Positions 23,100-34,260 of a stretch of 64,000 nt of DNA are shown piece by piece. Source of the DNA: Sphagnum magellanicum (taxonomy: Eukaryota; Streptophyta; Sphagnopsida; Sphagnales; Sphagnaceae); assembly GCA_021904315.1 (NCBI GenBank), contig CM038911.1, positions 18,325,390 through 18,389,389 on the forward strand, written 5' to 3'. The position numbers and the translations under genes are program-made. Every line of letters begins with the position of its first letter. Positions within the stretch are counted from its first letter, which is position 1. The notes under the pieces are model-generated. The model had not been told where the DNA came from and ran no database searches. It was given only the letters and a program-made list of their open reading frames with translations.

Positions 23100-26000
23100 T
23101 GGCCATTATGTCCATAGGATGGGTTGAGTTTTTCATTTGTTTTTTAACCCTATGTTAACCAGCATCTTACTCTAGTCAATCTTTTGTGGTTGTTGACCTT
23201 TGACCATTTTTTCTATTGCTAATTTTTTCCCAACCTTAACCTCCATATTAGCCTCCCACTTAACTACCCTATTGACCTACATCTTAGCCTTACCTATGAA
23301 CTAACAACTAATCTTTTACCTACTTTTTAATTTTTGGCACAACATATATTTATTTCGGGTTAAATTTTTAATTCTTTTTAGGTAAATTTTATCTCTTAAC
23401 AAAACCTACATCTTTTATTCATTAAAGTTTTATCTCTTTTCAACTAAATTTCTATTTCTTGGCAAAACCTATATCTCTTCTTGGTTAAACTTTTATCTTT
23501 TAGCTAAATTTATTTTTCTATCTACAATTTTATTGAGGCTTTTTTCTTGTTATAAAATATATTATTCTATTTTTTTCAAAATCATGAGTTTAATTTCTTC
23601 ATATTTCTTCTAATTATAACAAAATTCAAAACTATTATTATACTTTTTTAATCATTAACGATGGATATTTTATGCACAACATTTGGGTATTATTTGAAAT
23701 ATAAGAAATCCACCCAAGATTTTATGTTTCAAACGCAAGTATTACATAGTTTTATTCTACTATTTTTTCATTTAAGTATTTATCATCACAATGGCAAAAC
23801 TATGGCTGAAAGTATTGCATGCATTGGACCAATCATGATGTGATGAGACTTAAATGACAATGGAACCAATTTTTATAATACCTTCATGTTGAAATGGGGC
23901 ACCTATTATAGAATTGAAATACAAATAACCCAAATCCTTGTAATTCCCATATCATTTTTGCTACTAATTATATTTAAGTCATAAAAAGGTTGGAAGATGC
24001 AAATATTACACATACTTTCTCATCCACCTAGGTTAGGGCAACCAAAAAGTTCAGGTAACTACAATACCCACATCGTCAATATCCAATACAAGTGTCCAAA
24101 TCTTGGTCAACGTAATTCCTACACAATCAATTGCATCAACTTTAAATTATGTAAACATTTGAACTAATGGAACCTTAACCTTTATCTAGAAACTAAATAA
24201 TTTTGTACAAGTGATAAAAAAAACCTTGTAAATTTTGTTTGCATAAATTACCAGAAATCATGTAAACATTACAACTTAATGGATGCATAGGTTTTAATTT
24301 GAAATATTAAATAGACATACAAATGAACCTTAAAATGTTGGGTTAAAACTTTTTATGCAACAAAAAGTTCGCTACATTGACCCTTAATTAAATAAACAAA
24401 AAAAAATTGCTTGCATAACTTTAATGCTAAAATTCAACAATGTTTTTACAATTAAATGTTAAACCTAATTTTGGAATTTTTTTGCATAATTGTAAATTTT
24501 GTACATACTATAAACATTGGATCCATAATTGTAATAAAAATGTGAAATAATTTTATATAAATATCAATAAAAGTTGTGTTTTAAACCTAATTTGGGGGAA
24601 GGAACCCCAATCCTTACTAAAATCCAAAAAAAATAAATGGGAAGGTTTATATCATTCATACCTTTGCCATGGAATCACCTTTATTTTCTTCTTTTTTAAT
24701 AGATGAAAGAAAAAACAAAAACAAAAACCTCTTTATATATGTGTATATGAATACATAAATTTACCTTTTAAATATTCCATGAAAATAATATAAATGTTAG
24801 CAAAAAGGTTACCTTAAACCCAATGTCCCCCTTATTTATTTGAAACAAATATGAAGCAAAAGTTTAAATGAAGGTACTATAACATGAACATGGGTTAATT
24901 AACAATGTGGGTATTGCAATTTGAGGGGCTTTATGGAGAACCAAAACCATTTATAATAAAAAATCAATAATTTGCAGTACATGTATAGACAAACTCGTTT
25001 ATGCACCAAGGGGTCATTTTATGAAGGCAGGCAATATAATTACATATATAAGTATTGACATACACTCTTCCCTTAAGGTTATTATGTGGGTGTTTCATGA
25101 TAAGGATAATGAGAGTATTGCATAGGTAGTCATTTAATAATTACCTACAACTTATAATTATAAATATTGCTCAAATCTTTTAACATGGCCATAAAATGTG
25201 TTAATTATATTAGATGAAATTATTGTTCATTTGGGTAAATGCAATCCATTCGTGGTGGATGGGGGTATTGTGTGCAACATGGTTTAAAGTGATCCCAAAA
25301 TCTACAAATCCCAAAATTAGATTTCAAAATTTTTAAAAATGGATTGATATGAAAGTGTCAAGTAACCACACTAGAAAAATGATGGTGACAAAAAGATATC
25401 ATGCCAAGTTAAGCTACAATGGTTCAATATAAAAATGGTGGGTACATGCACTAAAGTCTCATTACCAATTCAATTATAATGACATATCTATGATTATTTA
25501 TCCGAGGAGGATGAATTAAGTGCAATGCCCATATTGGTGTGATAATTTGTTGCAGCTACTACAACTTTTGCTACATGACGATGAGTGAACAACTAACAAT
25601 GTTTAAGCACAAGTCAAATTACATCAACCACAAAAACCTTTTTTGTTGTGCTTTGAAACCTAGCACAAAAAAACACTAAAACAAATTAAATTTGCAATCA
25701 TACCATCCATGAATAATTTTGGAATTATGATACTTTGATAATGCATCCATTTTTTTTATTCAATTGCACTTATTGGATTCCAATGTCCAACTCTAAATAC
25801 CTTATGCAACTTTGAGAGGTTTTGCATAGGTAATTCTACTTGTTCAAATTGTTTTAACAAGGTTGTCATTTTTCTCAAATTGCACCCATGCACTCTGTGG
25901 GATGAACCCCACCCCCCATGCCAAAATGCCAATGATGCCCAATAATATGTCAGAGATTAAACATACCAATAATGGCCATCATACCTTTTACATTTGTTGC

Positions 26001-26425
26001 ACTTGGGTTTGAAGTTCATCCCACTTAGATTTCTCTTTTTTTTTTACTCAATCAAAGGCCTTTTTCTCATCCCATTTTTGCCTTGCATGTTGATTGTTCA
26101 AAATACGTTCATAGAAGTGTGGTTTTATCGCCTAAGACCCCCCAAAATGAATAAATGAACACCCAAATCTACCCAATTCCATATGAAGGCCATGTGTTTG
26201 GTCCAAATGTTTACAAAACAACCACTAGGCTGCATAAGAACTAATGCATGCATTCACCTTGCAACACCATTTTTGAGCCTTCATGAACCCATTCATTCAA
26301 TTCCATTGCATCTCCATGCTCATCTTGCATTGGAGGAAAACTCTCTTGAGGTGTAGGATCTAGGTTTGGAACCAAGTCTACAAAAAAATCCAATGTATAA
26401 AAATTCAACATGTTTAACATAAGCA
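23100..26425. other. AT-rich stretch with scattered GCAATACC words, no gene seen
   Basis: This is AT-rich DNA in which CAATACCC, GGTATTGC and AATACCTTCAT words recur (for example near 23880, 24060, 24910, 25115 and 25265). No coding frame with family features is present. It probably belongs to the same element family as the inverted repeat to the left. Confidence 0.5.
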
Positions 26426-26429
26426 TGAT

Positions 26430-26620
26430 GATAGTATTGCACCCCCACCATTTTTTTGAAATGATGAGGGTGTTGCACATTAAAACCCTTTTAGCAACAC
26501 AAAGAAAATGATGATGAATAATGCAACTTCTCATCATTGTTTTTTGTACCAAAGCAACACAAAAAGGAAGACAACAACGAGCAACTCCTAATTGTCGTCT
26601 TCTACAACACACTGCAAAGC
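26430..26620 (-). repeat. Inverted-orientation relative of the 13.5-14.0 kb repeat
   Basis: On the minus strand this reads GTTGCATTATTCATCATCAT, with TTTTGTGTTGC and GACGACAA words, like the tandem units at 13455-14030. It is a single diverged copy in the opposite orientation. Confidence 0.5.
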
Positions 26621-27055
26621 AAAAGAATTTTTTTTAAACTAACAAAAGGGGGTAGGGTGTAGAGTGTACCTAAAGACATAAGTGTTGGTGGTGGCACAAT
26701 GGACTTCATGTTAGAACAAGCAATGGCGATAGCATAATGGAACTCACACCGGAACAAGCGATGGTGCTAGAGATGGAGTTGTGTGTGTTGCTCCGAGAGA
26801 CACTTGACATTAGAATGTTGGGCCCACCAAAAATGTAGGAAGGGGAAGATGAAGAGGGGTTGCAGGCCCTAGAATGGGATTGGTTGGTTTGTAAAACAAG
26901 TTTGAAAATAAAAAGTAAAAAAAAGGGAGATTTTTTTAGAAACCTGCCCAAAATGAATGTATTGCAAGTGGTTGGCCAACCCAAAGTCGGTGGATGAATT
27001 GCCCTCCATCCAAAATGGGACTGGTGGAGTCATGGGCATGGTTCACTCAAGCCAA
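26621..27055. other. Spacer without a recognisable gene
   Basis: This is DNA of moderate GC content. The minus-strand frames here show no known features. Confidence 0.4.
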
Positions 27056-27226
27056 CCTTGCCTACCAAGGCAAGGATTTTGTGTTTAGGTTCATTATATA
27101 GTATAATAGCTTAAGGGATTTTTATAGACCCCTAGGTAATAGACCTATTTTTATATGAGAATTATTGAAAGATGATATTTTGGCTTATGTTGAAACTTAA
27201 GATTAGTGACATAGTTATAATATCTT

Positions 27227-29833
27227 TAGGCCTCGGCAAGGTAAGGTAATTTACCTTTTCTACTCGATAAAAAGGTAAAGTTCTAGGGTAAATTATTAAA
27301 GTAGACAATGGGGTAAGGTAGAGGGTAGGGTAAAGGTAGCTGGTCAAGGTTACCCGTCAATTACCCGTTAATTACCCATACCTACTCATCACCAGTGGCT
27401 AGTGCAGCAGGTTGCGGCACCTCGGTCTTCACATCCAAGCTTTGGAGACCGGAAGTCCGTATGGATTACGGAGTTCAAAGTTTGAACATTGAACCTCAAA
27501 CTGAGGCCTGACTGAGTTTCGAACGGCTTGCTCAAAGATCGGCGGTGAAAATGGAAAGCTCCAGCAACGAAGCCGAAGATGAAGACCGCATCAACGATGG
27601 TGTCAGATCCGATGCCGATGTTAGGGTGGTCGATTTGGCGGATGTTGGTAGCATAGCCATGGCCCACAAATGCAAGCGTGCTCGTGGGGAATTTCCCTAG
27701 GCGCACACCCACGGGTGGACGGAGGGCGATCCCTTAACACAGAAGGGAAGCGCTAGTGCAGCCATTGCAAAAAGTGGTTCTCGAGCAAGACCAACTGCTC
27801 TGGTCGGAAGGCCCATCTCTCTAGCAAGCACAATCTTTCCCGAGCTGGTAGCGATAAGGCATTGTCCGCCCCAGGTTCCGACGTTTTGGTATAAACAATG
27901 CTGAAGCCGGTGTCCTTTCCAAATCATGTCATTCACAAATACGAAAACTTTGTTGTCGATTTTGTCATTGGTGGAGACATCTCATTGCGAGCGGTAGGAG
28001 GCACGTGATTCAAAGAACTATTACAATCTTTGACGAATGGTTATTGGCCACCGTCGACGCGCACGATCCTCAAACGCATCGTGGAGCTGTACCTGATTGC
28101 GAGGCCTTTGTTGGCTGCATTCTTCTTTTCATTGAATGTCGCCATCTCATTGACACTAGATGGGTGGTCTAACCGTAACCTGAAAGGTTTCTACGTCGTG
28201 ACTGCTCATTGGATTGACACTATCACGGCCAAGTCGAAGAGCTTGTTGTTGACCATCATCGACGTTGCAAGTGGACATGGCGTTGGTGTGTGCGTCGCTA
28301 AAGCCCTTTTCGAACATTTGAAGGGGATGGGATTGAACGTGTTGTTTAAATTGTTGAATGTCGTGAGTGACAACAGTTCTGATGGGACTGCTGCCGTGAA
28401 GCACATGTTCCAACTAATCAATGCCACGGTTGGATATGAACAAATGCGCCCATGCAATCACATTTGTTGTGCCAATCGTTCTGTTCAACTAGCTGTTTTG
28501 AAGGTGTTGGTACAAATCAAAGACATCAATGCACAACTCCGGCAGGCGCTTGTTTGTATTCGTCGCAACAAGACCATGTGCCAAGCATATCGTCACGAAG
28601 CCGATCTGGCTGGTCTCACGAGCAAAGAACCAACGCATCAAGATTGTCCGACGAGTTGGAACTTGACCCATGAAATGGGCAGTGATGCCTTCAACAAAAG
28701 GGTTCCACTAGATCACATCATGAATCTTTACAACGACAAAATTGACGTTGATGTGTTGTTTGATGACCAATGGGAACGCATCGCTGTCGTGACCACGTTC
28801 ATGCGTCCACCCGTAGGTCATGGAATTGTTGGTAGCTAATCGCAAGACATCTCTGGATTTGGTGTTTGTGTCCATCACACATCTCATCAAGCACTGTGAG
28901 AATGGAGAAACAATGTTCAAGAACACAGATCAAAACCTAACAACGGCTGGCATGAAAGCAAAGCTGCAGCAGGACGAGAAGCTTCTCGTTCACAAACCGG
29001 CTATTGTGGTTGCGTACCTAAACCTGCAATTACCGAGGCCGACCGATCCTACAATGATGGGCTAGATCACAACTTTGATTCGCTCTCAAATTTTGCGCCG
29101 ATATTCGAACATTGTTGTCGCACCAACTCTTCAATTTGATTGTGTCGATACGCTCTTCGTTGCCATGTTCGAGCAGGTGCAAAACGTCGGGGATGAGATC
29201 GGTGATGAGGTTGAAAAGTACCTTAGCCTTGGCATCGTCATATCGTCGTCATTTATCGACGTGATGGAATGGTGTACGGTGCGAAAGGACATGTTTCCTG
29301 CACATTACCAGATGGCAACAAACTAACTTGGCACGCCTGCAACGTCGACGCCATCAGAGCGCATGAACAGCATGGCAGGACGTGAGTTCATAGCCGCGAG
29401 GCAGTCGTCGTCGTCGTCTGTGTTTATCCAAACAATGTGCTTGTGTTTTTGGATTGACGCAAGGGTGATCAAGCTACCATCAAATCGAGCCAAGGTGGCG
29501 GCCGACATTGAGAAGGTGCTCGATGACGATGCGATAGCTAGTGTTGCCGCCATTTTTGATCAAATCGCAGTCGAGCAAGACCATTGGGAAGATGAGGTTC
29601 TTGATGACAGGGTTGTTGAACTAATGAATTCGTAGTTCGAACGCTTTATTTTGGAGGCCAAAATCATGTGTTAAAAACAATGATCAATGCCATAGGGTAA
29701 TTACTCGTCAAAAGTGGGGGTAAGAGTAAACGATAAACATTAACAAGTGGCAATAGGGTAAGGTAACGGATAAGGTAAAAGTAGGTTCAACTGGATTACC
29801 CGTTTACCTTTTACCTTACCTTGCTGAGGCCTA
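27227..29833 (+). mobile_element. hAT superfamily DNA transposon, decayed, with 8-bp target duplication
   Basis: The ends are TAGGCCTCGGCAAGGTAAGG on the left and the complement of TAGGCCTCAGCAAGGTAAGG on the right, about 23 bp with one mismatch. The 8-bp target duplication AATATCTT is perfect on both sides (27219-27226 and 29834-29841). Eight-base duplications and short terminal repeats beginning TAGG/CAGG are typical of hAT elements. Subterminal TTACCC and GGGTAA words cluster at both ends and are plausible transposase-binding repeats. The 2607-bp element carries one decayed transposase gene and is nested in the element at 27056-31164, so it is the younger of the two. Confidence 0.93.
27540..29638 (+). 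pseudogene. hAT transposase (BED finger, RNase H-like core, hATC), broken
   Basis: Parts appear in the usual order. A BED zinc finger is at 27757-27831 (CSHC, then HLSSKH). The core frame (28030-28839) has LTLDGWSNRNLKGFYVVTAHW, VVSDNSSDGTAAV and CANRSVQLAVLKVL, followed by KEPTHQDCPTSWNLTHEM. A second frame (28820-29065) has HKPAIVVAYLNLQLPRPTDP. A third (29075-29326) has EVEKYLSLGIV and RKDMFPAHYQMA. The hATC dimerisation end starts at about 29330 with TPATSTPSERMNSMAGREF. At least three frame changes or stops lie between these parts, including a TAG just before the BED finger, so no active protein is expected. Similarity is to plant RICESLEEPER/BED-type hAT proteins. Confidence 0.9.
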
Positions 29834-30359
29834 AATATCTTGAAGGATATTGGTTTTTTAGAGGATTTTTTGAAGATTATATTTTTGCATGGTGAAATAT
29901 TTCATAGTTCTTTTGCCGTAAGATACTCTTTATTGTAATGGCAAGGCCACAGTGTCGCACACCCCTTGTTTTATTTTGTCAAGTTAAGATCACAGTGCTT
30001 CTTGCCACACCTTGATACCATTGGAAAGCCCAGATGAGTAAAGTGCACCGAGTTGGTTTCATAATGTTTTGAACCCGATTGGAGAAACTATTAAATATTG
30101 AACACTTTTTTCATGGAAAATTTTCATTTAAATTATATATATATATATAAGAGAATTTGGGTGTGCTCTTAGTATTGCTGGAAAGTCCTTTCTGAGTAGG
30201 ATATAATAAAGCGATTTGAGAAAAATCAGACTGAAAGTGCAAGGGATATTGAATTTTAAGTAAATTTTCATTAAATTTTCAATTAAATTACAAAAAAATG
30301 GCTTGGAAAGGAAAAATTAATTGGGTAACCAGTTCACACTTGGGCCAACAACACGGGCT

Positions 30360-31060
30360 GCATTTGTATTTCAGAATTAGCTCAAACCATAAGTTTCAAT
30401 TCTTTATACATCGAACTCAAAGAACCATCAATCCCAGTTAATTTTTAACCCCCTTAAAGAATAGGCGGTTTTTGCTATTTGACTTTTCAATCCATGTACT
30501 GAACTCATTTGAACCTCAAAAAACTGCCATTTCCAGTTCTATAAAAATTGTAATACAAGGGCAATTTCAGCAAATGTATGTTGAATAACTAATTAATTTG
30601 GAAGATTCCAAGGGAAAAAAAATGTTTCAAAATATTTTTAATTTTCTTTCACAAGACTTTTTTCTTTGAAATTTTGAATTTTTTTGATTTTTTCAAATTT
30701 TATACAAATTACATAATTGGTGTCAAATTTGCCAATTTCAATACTACAGCATTTCAGAATCAGAGAATTGTGAGTTCTCACTCTTTGAATGATCAAAATC
30801 AAAGAACCATTGTTCTCGGTTATTTCAACAATCTTAAAGAACTGGCGGTTCTCATGAAAGACCCCATGGTTTTATTTGTGGTTATCTGCCTTTTTTCAAT
30901 CAGTCATCGGAGGTCATCTGCATTTTTAAAGAACCGTTGGTTCCAATTTTTGAATATTCAGAGCTAGAGAGCAACTAGTTCTTTGAAAATTGAAACCAAG
31001 GAACTACCCATCCTATGTATTTAAAACCCCTTTATAAAATAATGGATTTCATGAAAGACC
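30360..31060. repeat. Dispersed repeat rich in AGAACTGGCGGTTC-like words, copies 2 and 3
   Basis: Two diverged blocks (about 30360-30550 and 30745-31060) repeat TTTCAGAATCAGAGAA, AAAGAACTGGCGGTTCTC and CATGAAAGACCC. The same family is found at 12446-12690 and 41330-41640. Here it forms the right interior of the terminal-inverted-repeat element. Confidence 0.6.
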
Positions 31061-31168
31061 CAATGGTTTTAAGGGTAGTTGTTTGCCTTTTTTTTCAATT
31101 TTGACCTATGGTTATATACTCTATAATGAATCTAAATACAATATCCTTGCCTTGGTAGGCAAGGCCAA

Positions 31169-32992
31169 CAAAATGAAACAAAAGTGAAGAGCACCTGAGT
31201 TCACCACCAACAATTGAGCCTTCAATGAGCAATGAGCAAGAGGATTTCAAATATAAACATGAGACAACAACAGGAGAGCTTTTTATGTGTTTAAAGTCAT
31301 CAACCTTTTTACCCTTGAAATACTCTTGTTAATGTTCATTGATGTAAAGTGAATCAAGTAATAATCATTTAAAATTTTAAGTAGACATTTTACTTCAAGT
31401 TATAGTTAAGTGGGTGCAACTTATACATGTTGTATATGTGACCTATTATTATTTTCAAATACAAGTTTCATCATAAGGGTTAGTTATGGACAAGGGTTGG
31501 TTATAAGGTAGGACAATTAATTGCTCATCTGGTGATTTTTACCATAATCAATTGAAATCCTATTGTTAAGGAAGGCAATTTATTTGTCTTGTTTTTCATG
31601 TTGACATTTTCCACTACCACACTATTGATAAAGTTGGAAAGCCTTCCACGAGAGTAAAAACAATTGCATATTGAACAATTTTGTCATTGAAAATTTAGTA
31701 AAATTAAAATTAAGTTTTTTTAAGCAATGAATGCACACTATGATTAGAAAACCTTTGATGAATAGGGTTTTGTGCAAGCTATTTCATAATTTTTAGACCT
31801 AAAGTGTTGAAAAAATATTGAATTTATTTATTTAAATTAAAATTCAATAAAAGTTCAATTTTTTTTTATTAATTGAATTTCAAACTTATGCTAAAGAAGT
31901 TGTACCATTCAATATGATGCATAATGCTAAAGAAAAAAGTTGCAAAAGTAATTGATGCATGCAATGTGTTCAAATTCTAGACCTTAACATGGTGATCATG
32001 TACTCGAATGTTGTCAATACCAAATTGGTTTCAGAATTGCCCAACACCATCTTGTAATGATTTCCAACAATTATGAAGTACACAATATATGGGAAAGTAA
32101 AAAATTCTGATGTGAATGACATTGAAAAATGTTTATGGTAGCATTTTGTAAGTATTAATCTATGGATTTGTAAAAAAAATCCTGACAATTGAACTTTTTT
32201 GGGGTAAATTTAACAAATTTTCATAAATTGGCAATTTAAGATGGTTACAAATCCTAATAAATTTTGAAGTTTCAAAAGTTAAAAGAGATTTGAGGTTTTA
32301 TCATTTCAACCCTAATACAATATTGTTGGTTTTGGTTTTGAAAATGCCTTCCTTATAATATGCATTGCATTATTGATCCAAGCACTTGATATCACAACTC
32401 CTCTTATTGTTTAAACATCCATAGTTAGGCCCTATTTTGATGCAAATGATGAACCCTACCAAGCATAAATTAACCAAAGCACCCAAAAAAGGGAAAACAA
32501 GGATCAAAATGGAAGGACCCACATGCAAGAAGACAAATGAACCACCTAAGAGGGGCAAACCACAAGGGAACATCAAGTTCTGGAACACCCTCCTATTGAA
32601 AAAGGTCATCAAATAATGAAAGGGAAGAACCTCTTAAAAGGAGGCTAGCCTCAACAAACCCTCACCAGCTGCAACAGCATGTCTCAAAATAGATACCACA
32701 TGCACACATTATAACACCACTAACACCCTCTGCCTATAAAATGTGCACAAAACTGAAACAGAAAGGCCTCCAATGCTTTCCGAGACTTGGTATTTTCAGA
32801 GCTCATTCATAACAAAATTTTAAATCAATTTATTTTCCATGGCTGTAATGACATGATTTTCTAATAGTCTACTATTTTGATATATTTCAGTTAAATGTTG
32901 TGGATTTTACCAACCATGCATTTTTCACATCTTTGAATTCTTTGTATGTCATCATGAACTCAGAGAAATTTCTTAGTGTATTTGTAGGCAAC
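31169..32992. other. AT-rich stretch without a recognisable gene
   Basis: No supported gene is seen. The last part (about 32630-32830) is less AT-rich and has a TATAAAA word near 32737, but no coding exon follows that I can place. Confidence 0.5.
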
Positions 32993-32995
32993 TTA

Positions 32996-33310
32996 GGCCC
33001 ACTTTATTTGAGGGTCCAGGGTCCAATTTCCTAATTTGAAGCAAATTGACTCCTTGATTTGGACTGTACCTTGGTCCCTAGCCTTATTCTTGGTTCTCCA
33101 AATCAGGAGCTCTCCTTTTAGCACTGTTTTTTGGTCCAAATCAATTGATTTTCCCTCCAAAACAGGTGCCATGTAGGTTTAGCCTCAATCTGCCACTTTT
33201 TGGTGGTTGACCCTCATCTAGAGGCCTTGGGACCAATTTAGAGCTTTCGACCAATAAGATTGCTTGAATTCATTGGTCCCTGGACCTTGAGCCCTCATCT
33301 AAAGTCGCCA
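32996..33310. mobile_element. Short terminal-inverted-repeat element (MITE-like), family copy A
   Basis: The left end starts GGCCCACTTTATTTGAGGGT and the right end is a diverged reverse complement (CTCATCTAAAGTCGCC). TTA flanks both sides (32993-32995 and 33311-33313). The interior matches copies at 43.6 and 61.0 kb, for example CCATGTAGG, AAAGGCCTTGG-like and GACCAATAAGA words. At about 315 bp it is a shortened member. TTA-like target sites and GGGCC ends fit PIF/Harbinger-type elements, but this is tentative. Confidence 0.6.
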
Positions 33311-34260
33311 TTATATCTGTGATTATCCCTCCTAGAAAGGAGAACAGATCTTATACTTTCTTACAGGTATAAGATCCCTCCCACTACCCCTCAGGAATAG
33401 GAGTAAAAACCCTCCCCCTCCTTTGATCTACATATATGTTCATGCTTTACATTGGGTGAAGCCCACACATCAGGGAAAATGCAGGGCTGAACTCTGACTT
33501 CCACCTTGCCATAAGGCCCGTATCGTGTGAATGCCCCTACCCTGGGACTTTTACCCTACCTGTTAAGCCCTGGCAGCAGGGCATTACCCACAGACCTCAT
33601 GCTCCTCACCCCTTTCACAGCTGTAATGAGGGCTTTACCCTATGTGCGACAATCTGTGACCACAGATAGACAGAGAGCTCCAGGTACACACAGGAATAAC
33701 TCACAATCAAAATTCAAAGGAACTTTTGCAGAATTATTTAAATGAGAAAGGTGGGCAGGATCCAGACCACAGATTCCTGGGTCATGCTCCACACTAGAGT
33801 CTGAAACAGTAGCAGCTAGCTACAATCTAAAAGAGTCCCATTCTGAGTCTAGAAGGCATGCATAAGATGCCTCCAAGCCCTCTCCTGAAAGGAACAATCA
33901 TTTTCAAAAAGACCCAAACTCAACAATGCAACACTTGCTACCACACTCGAACATGATTGAGATTGGACACATAAACAGTGAGACATCAAGCAATATTGAA
34001 AAAAGAAAAATACAAACATGACATTTATGTCCATAAGAGACCATATGTTCAGCACATTCACTCCCATGAGATACTTCACTCAGCATGTACACAATCACAG
34101 CACTTACTTAGGCTGTCCTGCAGTGACCTCTTCTAACAACTCCATAATGACACACCATTTACAACATTCTTAGGGCATGAGCTGATTCCACTCTGAATTA
34201 TCGGCAAATTCTCAGATGCTGCTACTAATTTAACGGGCTTCTTGCCACAAATGATCAACT
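33311..34260. other. Region downstream of the CBP1-like gene
   Basis: The part nearest 34260 should hold the 3' UTR of the minus-strand gene that ends there. Further on (33480-33660) are repeated TTTTACCCTA words. No coding exon could be framed. Confidence 0.4.

Larger units (their letters stand above)
27056..31164. mobile_element. DNA element with about 50-bp terminal inverted repeats, interrupted by a hAT
   Basis: The left end, beginning CCTTGCCTACCAAGGCAAGG, continues for about 50 bp through TTTAGGTTCATTATATAG. The right end (about 31115-31164) is its reverse complement with about four mismatches. The outermost 20 bp of each end are themselves a near palindrome. CCAA flanks both ends (27052-27055 and 31165-31168) and may be a short target duplication. 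Inside, after removal of the nested hAT, only about 1.5 kb remains, including AGAACTGGCGGTTC-rich repeat DNA at 30.36-31.05 kb and no transposase. It is therefore a non-autonomous element of unassigned superfamily. Confidence 0.65.

Noticed and set aside
27389-27936. Minus-strand frames inside the hAT element
   Set aside because: They are antisense to the BED-finger part of the transposase.
33527-33745. Plus-strand frame near the 33.5-kb repeat words
   Set aside because: Short, no family features, and built partly from repeated TTTACCCTA words.
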